A DNA stretch of 11,917 nucleotides from an archaeon. Its GTDB lineage: Archaea; Nanobdellota; Nanobdellia; SCGC-AAA011-G17; PNOQ01. Location of the stretch: positions 1-11,917 of the forward strand of contig JAIOSD010000014.1 in NCBI GenBank assembly GCA_021107835.1, read 5' to 3'. The notes under the pieces are model-generated. The model did not search any database. It worked only from the letters and a program-made list of their open reading frames with translations, and was not told where the DNA came from. This document shows, in pieces, positions 1 through 5,248 of this stretch. Positions within the stretch are counted from its first letter, which is position 1, and every line of letters begins with the position of its first letter. A program made the position numbers and the translations under genes.

Positions 1-254
1 ATGCACAATCAGGACTTCGTGGGCTTTATCGGAACAGGAATGACGACTTGGGTGCCAGGATCGGCAGTCTGTTGGGCTCGAACTCCAATGGTCGGGTACA
101 AATTTTGCAAGACCCAAAGGGGCTTGACACAAAAATTTCTGAGAAAAGAGTAAGACTTTATGGAGAATTAGAAGGTCTCCCTGAAGAGTTAAGAGAAGCA
201 ATTGCACATTATGCAATAAACGATCCATCACAGCTAGAAAAACTAGCTAAATAA
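1..254 (+). CDS. DGR target protein 1, C-terminal part only (5' end outside window)
   Basis: The frame is open from base 3 to a TAA at 252-254 and gives 83 residues beginning AQSGLRGLYRNRNDD. The first third, to the GRVQ motif, is the VR1-encoded segment and aligns residue for residue with the diversified segment of the complete target at 269-1081. The rest is an unrelated, charged, probably helical tail (EGLPEELREAIAHYA...LEKLAK). A TTG at 48 could look like a start, but the homology to the second target runs upstream of it to the window edge, so the gene is truncated by the window and not short. The stop is 14 nt before the next ATG, so both targets are probably co-transcribed. The biochemical function of the fixed part cannot be seen. 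Confidence 0.85.
   Translation, partial: AQSGLRGLYRNRNDDLGARIGSLLGSNSNGRVQILQDPKGLDTKISEKRVRLYGELEGLPEELREAIAHYAINDPSQLEKLAK
14..98 (+). repeat. DGR variable repeat VR1
   Basis: This 85-nt segment aligns to TR 1345-1453 once the 24-nt TR insertion is removed. Ten of 25 template adenines are changed (nine A-to-G, one A-to-T). The only two non-adenine differences are C-to-T at third codon positions (29 and 89), both synonymous (Tyr and Asn). The central adenines corresponding to RNRNDD are unchanged, so this copy is closer to TR than VR2 is. The flanks ATGCACAATCAGG on the left and CAA on the right are shared with VR2 but not with TR. Confidence 0.93.
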
Positions 255-268
255 AAGGATAACCAAAA

Positions 269-1081
269 ATGAAAAAAGACTATCAATTAAAAGGAAATCC
301 GGTTGTAGATGTTCCAGTTATAGGGACTCTTGTATATGACGATTTAGGAAAAGAAGTTGTTGCCAAATTTAATGAGAGATTTAAGGGTGTAGAAGGTATC
401 GAATATACTCACAAACATAAAACAGGAGAACCAATTTCTTATTCAAATGTTCCAAGAGTTCTTGGTATGAATCAAGAACAAAGAGAGATAACTAGGGGTA
501 ATATTACATTATTAACTCCTGCACAAGTTGTTAGATTTTGGGATGTAATTTCTGAAAGAGGACCAACATATGCTGATACAGATGGAATCTCATTATATCC
601 TACTGAAGGTCCAAACGAAGAGTTAAGACAAGAAGTATTAAAGTTAACTGGAAAGAGTTCCAAACATCCATTAATTATAAGTGGTTTGGGTGTTGAGGGG
701 GCTGATAATGATCTTGGATTTAGATTTGTAGGAACTGATTATATGGGTGTTATTGAAGCCCCTTATTTGAGCAAAGACGGAAGAGTAACTTATGATCCTT
801 CTCAAGAAGGATTAGTTGGCTCTGATGAAGGAGTTTCTATCTGGACACCAGATGCACAATCAGGACTTCGTGGGCTTTACCGGGACGGGGGTGACGGCTT
901 GTATGCCGGGAACGGCAGTCTGTTGGGCTCGGATTCCGGCGGTCGGGTACAAGTTATAAGTGGCTCAGCCACGTCGCCAGATTTAGAGACTCATCTTGCC
1001 CAACTTAAACATGAAGAAACTGAAGCAAGAGCAAAGGTGGAGAGAATCAAACAAGCTCAGGCTATTTTAACAGGAAAATAA
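269..1081 (+). CDS. DGR target (variable) protein 2
   Basis: This is a complete 270-residue protein whose C-terminal third is rewritten by the DGR. There is no signal peptide or membrane segment, so it is probably cytoplasmic. Residues 1-199 are a fixed domain I do not recognise. They include a Gly/Asp-rich stretch (VEGADNDLGFRFVG) before an SIWTPDAQSG lead-in that resembles the frame preceding variable segments in C-type-lectin-fold DGR targets; the fold is inferred. Residues 200-227 are encoded by VR2 and are dominated by Gly, Asp, Ser and Tyr. Residues 235-270 (ETHLAQLKHEETEARAKVE...) form a charged, probably coiled-coil tail, which is unusual because many DGR targets end at the VR. The ATG follows 14 nt after the first target, with AAAGGAT upstream. 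A T-rich stretch follows the stop. The ligand is unknown. Confidence 0.9.
   Translation: MKKDYQLKGNPVVDVPVIGTLVYDDLGKEVVAKFNERFKGVEGIEYTHKHKTGEPISYSNVPRVLGMNQEQREITRGNITLLTPAQVVRFWDVISERGPTYADTDGISLYPTEGPNEELRQEVLKLTGKSSKHPLIISGLGVEGADNDLGFRFVGTDYMGVIEAPYLSKDGRVTYDPSQEGLVGSDEGVSIWTPDAQSGLRGLYRDGGDGLYAGNGSLLGSDSGGRVQVISGSATSPDLETHLAQLKHEETEARAKVERIKQAQAILTGK
865..949 (+). repeat. DGR variable repeat VR2
   Basis: This 85-nt copy encodes residues 200-227 of the complete target. All 16 differences from TR in the 82 alignable columns fall on template adenines: 15 A-to-G and one A-to-T. It is 65% G+C (55 of 85) in a strongly AT-rich setting, a direct result of A-to-G conversion. The 3' end GGTCGGGTACAA, shared with VR1, contrasts with GGTCGAATAGCT in TR. 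By analogy with other DGRs this is the candidate IMH / IMH* pair that sets where cDNA transfer begins. Confidence 0.95.
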
Positions 1082-1143
1082 TCTTTATTTTTTATTATAA
1101 TTAACTTTTTATATTCAAGTTTAGTTACTATTTTGTCCTAGCA

Positions 1144-1195
1144 CTGTTATTCGGAAATTAGTATTACCCAATACTAGATTAATGAAAAATAACAG
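1144..1195. repeat. Nested inverted repeat / hairpin
   Basis: An outer 8-bp perfect stem (1144-1151 with 1188-1195) encloses an inner 7-bp perfect stem (1159-1165 with 1170-1176) with a four-base loop. It lies about 195 nt after VR2 and 150 nt before TR. In some phage DGRs a hairpin a few bases after VR helps retrohoming; this one is much further away, so a terminator or a structured piece of the TR transcript are equally possible. Confidence 0.5.
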
Positions 1196-1321
1196 CATGG
1201 GCTACACGCTTATCCATAAAATTACAGTTTAGTTTGATTTGCTGTATGAAATTCAACAACAATAGTTAGTAGCTTTAAAAGATGTGTGGGAAGCTCTTTC
1301 GCGAATACTAAAGTTGTGGTG

Positions 1322-1331
1322 GATATATAAA
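1322..1331 (+). promoter_or_regulatory. Candidate TATA box for the RT transcript
   Basis: GATATATAAA matches an archaeal TATA box. Using the spacing seen at other genes in the window, transcription would start near 1350-1355, inside TR and downstream of the ATG at 1334. That would make an RT mRNA whose leader carries most of TR. A weaker TTTAAAAG at 1274-1281 would start near 1300 and include the whole TR. Confidence 0.35.
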
Positions 1332-1344
1332 TTATGGTTAAGCT

Positions 1345-1453
1345 ACTTCGTAGGCTTTACCGGAACAGGAATGACGACTTGAATGCCAGGAACGACAATC
1401 TGTTGAACTCGAAATTTTCAATAAAAGAAAACGGGATTTCCAACGGTCGAATA
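1345..1453 (+). repeat. DGR template repeat (TR) with internal 24-nt insertion
   Basis: TR aligns to both VRs from ACTTCGT to the GGTCGAATA end. It is rich in AAC/AAT, AGG and GAC codons (read as RNRNDDLNARNDNLLNS). In 1346-1411 no codon in the VR reading frame ends in A, so adenine mutagenesis cannot create a stop there. Relative to both VRs it carries 24 extra nt within 1412-1438 (27 nt against one codon in each VR), A-rich and unlike the rest. A hairpin at its 5' edge (1340-1346 with 1350-1357, one bulged G, loop TTC) is absent from the VRs. TR ends 51 nt before the chosen RT start and is in frame with it. Confidence 0.93.
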
Positions 1454-1489
1454 GCTTATGGAACTGCTAGGACATTTATCTATAATGAA

Positions 1490-1494
1490 GTGAT
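1490..1494 (+). promoter_or_regulatory. Candidate ribosome binding site of the RT
   Basis: GTGAT matches part of the archaeal anti-Shine-Dalgarno complement (GGAGGTGATC) and lies 10 nt before the ATG at 1505. It supports that start over the ATG at 1334, which has no such site. Confidence 0.45.
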
Positions 1495-1504
1495 AACATT
1501 GAAA

Positions 1505-2557
1505 ATGAAATCCAGTAGCAACCTTTATCCAAAACTTTGTTCTTATAACAATCTTTTAAAAGCTTTCAAAAAAGCTAGTAAAGGGAAATCTTTCATGCCC
1601 TATGTTGTTGAGTTTAGAGAAAATCTAAATCTAAATCTACTAAGCTTGAAAACCGAATTAGAAACTTTAACTTACAAACCAACAAAACTAAAAAAGTTTG
1701 TAATAAGAGATCCAAAAACAAGAGTAATAAGAAAATCTATCTTCAAAGATAGAGTTGTCCATCATGCGATAGTCAATATATTAGAACCTATTTATGAAAA
1801 AACATTCATAGAGGATAGTTACGCTAACAGAAAAACAAAAGGAACATTGGCAGCAATAAAAAGATTTGACAAATTTAAAAGAAAAGTCTCAAAAAATAAT
1901 AAAATAAAATGCTTTGTTTTTAAAGCAGATATAAAAAAGTTCTTTGATTCTGTAGATCAAGATACTCTACTTAAAATCTTTAGAAGAAATATTAAAGATA
2001 AAAAACTTCTTTGGTTAATTAAACAGATTTTAAAAAACTTCCATAACAAAGAAAAAGGCATGCCTTTGGGAAATATGACTTCCCAATTCTTTGCAAATGT
2101 TTATTTAAATGAATTAGATTATTTTGTTAAGCATAAAATAAAAGCAAAATATTATCTTAGATACGTTGATGATTTTGTTATTCTTCATGGAAATAAATCT
2201 GTTCTTGAAAAATATAAGGTTAAGATAAAGAAATATTTAAAAAATCTAGATCTTGAATTGCATCCAAACAAATCTAAGATTTTTCCAAACTACAAAGGAA
2301 TCAATTTTTTGGGATATAAAATGTTTTATTATCATAGACTAATTATAAGAAGAAATTTGAATCAGTTCAAAAGAAAATTAATTACCTTAGAAAAGGATTA
2401 TAATGAAGGATCTATAAATTTTGAAAAAGTATTAAACAGTATTGATGGGTGGATGGCTTATGCTATCTGGGCAAATTCATATAAATTAAGGAAAAAGTTA
2501 ATGAAAGAAATTTATTCTAAGTTTAGTATATCTTCCAAAAAACAAATTAGAAACTAA
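1505..2557 (+). CDS. DGR-type reverse transcriptase
   Basis: This is an RNA-dependent DNA polymerase of 350 residues that copies TR RNA with errors at adenines. Visible motifs are the N-terminal NLYPKLCSYNNLLKAFKKA block typical of DGR RTs, KADIKKFFDSVD (about 140-151, first catalytic Asp), MPLGNMTSQ (186-194, the SQ being characteristic of DGR enzymes), YVDDF (220-224, catalytic Asp pair), HPNKSKI and INFLGYK, followed by a basic thumb. No maturase or endonuclease domain is present, which fits a DGR enzyme and argues against a group II intron RT. The frame is open upstream to an ATG at 1334 that runs through TR. I chose 1505 because the RT family homology begins there, GTGAT lies upstream, and the upstream codons are TR. 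Length is normal for the family. Confidence 0.95.
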   Translation: MKSSSNLYPKLCSYNNLLKAFKKASKGKSFMPYVVEFRENLNLNLLSLKTELETLTYKPTKLKKFVIRDPKTRVIRKSIFKDRVVHHAIVNILEPIYEKTFIEDSYANRKTKGTLAAIKRFDKFKRKVSKNNKIKCFVFKADIKKFFDSVDQDTLLKIFRRNIKDKKLLWLIKQILKNFHNKEKGMPLGNMTSQFFANVYLNELDYFVKHKIKAKYYLRYVDDFVILHGNKSVLEKYKVKIKKYLKNLDLELHPNKSKIFPNYKGINFLGYKMFYYHRLIIRRNLNQFKRKLITLEKDYNEGSINFEKVLNSIDGWMAYAIWANSYKLRKKLMKEIYSKFSISSKKQIRN

Positions 2558-2563
2558 TATAAA
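2555..2563 (+). promoter_or_regulatory. TATA box for the transglutaminase-like gene
   Basis: TAATATAAA is centred about 26 nt before the ATG at 2585, the spacing expected if transcription starts at the start codon itself. It overlaps the RT stop codon, so the next gene need not belong to the DGR transcript. Confidence 0.55.
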
Positions 2564-2584
2564 CAAAACCAATACAAAAAAACT

Positions 2585-4492
2585 ATGTTAAAAAGAGGTT
2601 TACTTATATTTTTACTAATCTTACCTATAGTCGTAGCTCAAACAGAAAATTACAATGATAAAACAGATTTAACAATTCAATACACATCAAACGGAGAAAT
2701 CAATTTACAAGGTTCAAATGGATTTGATTATCTAAAAACTCAATTATACTTATTCCCAAAAACTTCACAAAGACAAGAAGTTCTTTCCTTAACAACAAAT
2801 CCCCCATCAGATATAGGGACAGATCAAATAATTTATACTTGGAATTCTTTTCAACCTAATCTAGAATACTCTTTAACTTCCCAAATAAAAACAAAGAATC
2901 AAATCTATCCAGTAGCACATGAAAGCTTTCCAATACAAAATTTAGACCAAGAATACGAAAAATATCTAGAAGCGGGGGAAATAATTGATATAACGCCAGA
3001 AATAGTAAACAAAGCATCTCAATTAATTGGAGGAGAAACAGATTTGTATACAGCAGTTCACAAAATTGCAGAGTGGGTTAATGAAGGCGTAGAATATGAT
3101 TTAAACACTGTAACCGCAGATGCAGCCCTAAAATCCTCCTGGGTACTGCAAAATGGGGAAGGAGTTTGTGATGAAATAACATCTTTATTCATATCCTTAC
3201 TCAGGTCTGTTGGTGTCCCGGCAAGGTTTGTTTCTGGAATTGCTTATTCAAACTTAAATTATGGATTTGAAAATCATGGTTGGGCAGAGGTTTATTTCCC
3301 AAACCAAGGTTGGGTTCCATATGATGTAACGTTTACTCAGTTTGGATGGATTGATCCAGGGCATGTAACCCTTTCAAGATCTTTAGACGCAGGGCAAACA
3401 AGTGTAAAATATTCTTGGAAATCTAAAAACACCGAATTAATTTCATCAAACTTTGAAAATAATGTGCAGATAGTTTCAGAAGGACAAAAAATACAACTCC
3501 CATTTGATATGCAAATAAAAGTATTAGTAAATGAAGTAGGTCCAGGAAGTTATGTGCCCATACAAGTAATAATAGAAAACCCCTACGACAAATATTTATC
3601 AGACACTATATCAATAACAAAAGCACCCTCCCTGCCATTGGGAGGAAATCAAAAAACAGCATTACTAAAACCTTCACAAGAGAAATCTATTTTCTTTATT
3701 GTACAAGTTTCTGATGATTTAGATTCAGGATACACGTATACATCACAAATAGAAGCAAAAGATTTGATTGGAAAAACAAAAAGTACAAACTTGAAGTTTT
3801 CATCAAATGATGACACGATAAAAAAATCACAAGCACAAGAAATGATATCTAAATTAGAAGAAAAAGAAGATAAATCTTATTCAGAAGAAATTTCTTTAAA
3901 TTGCAATCAAGAAAAAAAATACTATTATGACTTTGAAGAACCAAAAGTAATCTGTGAAGTGAAAAACATAGGAAACACATTTCTAACAAACGTTGAAATA
4001 TGTTTAGAAGAAGATTGTCAGACTAAAGATCTAAAAATAGGGGTAAAAGAATTAATTACTTTTGAAAACGTAGAAAAGAAAAGTAAACTAACCGCAACAG
4101 TGAAAAAAGACTCAATAGACCTATTATCTGAAATTAGTCTAAAAATACTCCAAGAACCAGATTTAATAATAACAGGTTTTCAAGTTCCAAAAGAATTAGA
4201 TTACAATACAGAGTTTAATATATCGTTTGTATTATCCTCGGATGCAATTGTAAAAGACATAAAAATAAATATTCCAGGATTAAAACCATTAACTTCAGAA
4301 AAAACTCAGAAAGCACAAACAATAATTATAAGCGCAAACTCAAAAAAATTCATTTCAGAAAACGTAGAAGTAAAAATAACTTATAAGGATGAATATGACC
4401 GAGAATTTGAAATAAAAAAGCAGGCAGAAATAAAAATAAATAATCTGCCTTGGCACGCAAAAATAATGGCTTTCTTTAAAAAACTATTCTAA
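2585..4492 (+). CDS. Secreted transglutaminase-like (papain-fold) protein
   Basis: This 635-residue protein starts with a clear signal peptide (MLKRGLLIFLLILPIVVAQ). A transglutaminase-like core lies at about 145-255, with the expected Cys-His-Asp triad: C195 in GEGVCDEITSLF, H231 in ENHGWAEVYF and D247 in WVPYDVTF. The remaining 370 residues look like two or more beta-sandwich domains of the kind found in archaeal surface proteins (LNEVGPGSYVPIQVIIENP and VICEVKNIGNT stretches), with a cysteine-containing part (NCNQEKK, CEVKN, ICLEEDC). The C-terminus WHAKIMAFFKKLF is a short amphipathic helix, not a sorting signal I know. Family members act as proteases, peptide ligases or cell-wall enzymes, so the actual reaction is not determined. 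It starts 27 nt after the RT and ends overlapping the stop of the convergent gene. Confidence 0.85.
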   Translation: MLKRGLLIFLLILPIVVAQTENYNDKTDLTIQYTSNGEINLQGSNGFDYLKTQLYLFPKTSQRQEVLSLTTNPPSDIGTDQIIYTWNSFQPNLEYSLTSQIKTKNQIYPVAHESFPIQNLDQEYEKYLEAGEIIDITPEIVNKASQLIGGETDLYTAVHKIAEWVNEGVEYDLNTVTADAALKSSWVLQNGEGVCDEITSLFISLLRSVGVPARFVSGIAYSNLNYGFENHGWAEVYFPNQGWVPYDVTFTQFGWIDPGHVTLSRSLDAGQTSVKYSWKSKNTELISSNFENNVQIVSEGQKIQLPFDMQIKVLVNEVGPGSYVPIQVIIENPYDKYLSDTISITKAPSLPLGGNQKTALLKPSQEKSIFFIVQVSDDLDSGYTYTSQIEAKDLIGKTKSTNLKFSSNDDTIKKSQAQEMISKLEEKEDKSYSEEISLNCNQEKKYYYDFEEPKVICEVKNIGNTFLTNVEICLEEDCQTKDLKIGVKELITFENVEKKSKLTATVKKDSIDLLSEISLKILQEPDLIITGFQVPKELDYNTEFNISFVLSSDAIVKDIKINIPGLKPLTSEKTQKAQTIIISANSKKFISENVEVKITYKDEYDREFEIKKQAEIKINNLPWHAKIMAFFKKLF

Positions 4493-4737
4493 GCTTTGTA
4501 AACGTTCCAATTTTGTTTAGCTTTTTGATTTAGTTTCATACCAATCTCTTGACCTTTTTTTGCTTTTTCTATTTGCTCATGGTCTACTTGCATGGATTTC
4601 ACTACTTGCTCAAAAGCTTCGTCCCCATCTCCAATCAATATTTTATCCCCTGTTTTCATAGCTTTATCTAGTTTCAATACAGCTACCCCAATCTTATCAA
4701 AATAATGTGTTATTTTTCCAATTGGTTTTTTTTCCAT
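4489..4737 (-). CDS. Small translation elongation factor-like (EF-Tu domain 2-type) protein
   Basis: This 82-residue protein consists almost wholly of one beta-barrel domain like domain 2 of EF-Tu/IF2. Its pattern is KPIGKITHYFDKIGVAVLKL, then MKTGDKILIGDGDEAFEQVVKSMQVD, then GQEIGMKLNQKAKQNWNVYK. The GDKI, the S/V-x-x-M-Q and the G-x-x-I/V-G-x-K segments are the hallmark of this fold. Archaea often encode such a stand-alone barrel, but the role is not established; there is no GTP-binding domain. Its stop codon overlaps that of the convergent transglutaminase gene. A G-rich stretch (complement of 4747-4751) lies 10-14 nt before the ATG, and a TATA box at 4771-4780 fits a short leader. Confidence 0.75.
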   Translation of the reverse strand: MEKKPIGKITHYFDKIGVAVLKLDKAMKTGDKILIGDGDEAFEQVVKSMQVDHEQIEKAKKGQEIGMKLNQKAKQNWNVYKA

Positions 4738-4770
4738 AATAGATTACCCCCAAAATACTTTAGATTAAAT

Positions 4771-4780
4771 AATATATAAG
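4771..4780 (-). promoter_or_regulatory. TATA box for the elongation factor-like gene
   Basis: Read on the minus strand this is CTTATATATT, centred about 38 nt before the ATG ending at 4737. Transcription would begin near 4750, leaving a leader of roughly 12 nt that contains the GGGGG stretch. Confidence 0.5.
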
Positions 4781-4838
4781 TTTTTAGATTTTGGTTTATA
4801 ATTAAGATAACTTCATAGTGGTTACAAATAGAAAGGGT

Positions 4839-4846
4839 TATAAAAG
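4839..4846 (+). promoter_or_regulatory. Candidate TATA box deciding the start at 4866
   Basis: TTATAAAA preceded by GGG lies about 24 nt before the ATG at 4866, the same arrangement as other promoters in this window. If used, the in-frame GTG at 4818 would be outside the transcript. Another TATA-like TTTATA at 4795-4800 would give a start near 4823 and also miss the GTG. Confidence 0.45.
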
Positions 4847-4865
4847 GAGTATTCTTTCTAAAACT

Positions 4866-5204
4866 ATGGGAATTTCAGAATTATTTTCAAAGGATAAAGG
4901 AGAAAGAGCTACTCAAGCCAAGAATTTTAAAAGGAAAGTTATTGGGGGTTGGTTACGACAATCAAAAAAATTGTCTTATGATAGTCTCGCTAATGCTTTC
5001 CTAGGCGAAGATTTAGTTGGATCCATCCAAGATGCGTATTCTGCAGTAAATTCAATTAATGAAAACGGTTTTCGTTCTAGGGTTTATTATGATGGAAAAG
5101 CTCTTGAATTCACAAGGGTTGAAGATAGAATGGGAGTAATAAAATATAAAATTGAAGTTTTATATGGTGGCACTGGAATTTCTTTTGCCCATGCAACCAA
5201 TTAA
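4866..5204 (+). CDS. Hypothetical protein, 112 aa
   Basis: I do not recognise this protein. From the ATG at 4866 it has 112 residues and reads MGISELFSKDKGERATQAKN, with no signal peptide or membrane segment. It is basic at the N-terminus (FKRKVIGGWLRQSKK) and then has an alpha part (SYDSLANAFLGEDLVGSIQDAYSAV) and a probable beta part (SRVYYDGKALEFTRVED...IKYKIEVLYGG). An in-frame GTG at 4818 would add 16 residues, but the promoter evidence and the better codon favour the ATG. It stands divergently from the elongation-factor-like gene and 44 nt before the DUF218 gene, with which it may be co-transcribed. No function can be assigned. Confidence 0.65.
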   Translation: MGISELFSKDKGERATQAKNFKRKVIGGWLRQSKKLSYDSLANAFLGEDLVGSIQDAYSAVNSINENGFRSRVYYDGKALEFTRVEDRMGVIKYKIEVLYGGTGISFAHATN

Positions 5205-5248
5205 AACAAAATAATTTACCCCCTCTATTCAAAACTTTTGAAAATAAA

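Larger units (their letters stand above)
1082..1344 (+). other. Non-coding DGR spacer with candidate structured RNA
   Basis: No gene is supported here. A T-rich run just after the target stop (about 1083-1098) is a plausible archaeal terminator. Two structures are visible. The first is nested: arms CTGTTATT 1144-1151 and AATAACAG 1188-1195 enclose TAGTATT 1159-1165 and AATACTA 1170-1176 with a four-base ACCC loop. The second, directly before TR, pairs 1269-1277 with 1309-1317 (three or four G-U pairs) and 1278-1282 with 1295-1299. TATA-like stretches occur at 1274-1281 and 1322-1331. DGR RNAs extend beyond TR and are structured, so this may be the 5' part of the TR transcript; that is inference. 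Confidence 0.5.
1..2557 (+). mobile_element. Diversity-generating retroelement (DGR) cassette, two targets, left end cut
   Basis: The cassette has two target genes each carrying a variable repeat (VR1, VR2), one template repeat (TR) and an adjacent reverse transcriptase, all on the + strand. The defining signature is visible: the TR and VR copies are alike except at template adenines. Over 82 alignable columns VR2 has 16 substitutions, all at the 25 A positions of TR and none at the other 57; VR1 has 10 at A and 2 elsewhere. From DGR biology, TR RNA is reverse-transcribed with adenine-specific errors and the cDNA replaces VR sequence, diversifying the target protein. Order is target-target-TR-RT. 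No avd-like gene lies between target and RT. The left boundary is outside the window and the right boundary is taken as the RT stop. Confidence 0.95.

Noticed and set aside
48..254. Short gene starting with TTG at 48
   Set aside because: The frame is open to the left edge, and the homology with the second target starts before 48; it is the end of a longer gene.
472..663. Minus-strand open frame inside the target gene
   Set aside because: It is antisense to a well-supported coding region and has no family features or promoter.
14..1453. VR1, VR2 and TR as simple duplicated sequence or a short CRISPR-like repeat set
   Set aside because: Differences are almost entirely at template adenines and the copies lie at defined coding positions. 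There are only three copies with irregular spacing.
1334..1504. N-terminal extension of the RT from ATG 1334
   Set aside because: These codons are the template repeat plus 17 linking codons. RT family homology starts at 1505, and a candidate RBS precedes that ATG. It is kept only as a finding.
1505..2557. Group II intron or retron reverse transcriptase
   Set aside because: There is no maturase or endonuclease domain and no intron or msr/msd structure. The LGNMTSQ motif, the N-terminal NLYPKLCS block and the TR/VR pair identify a DGR.
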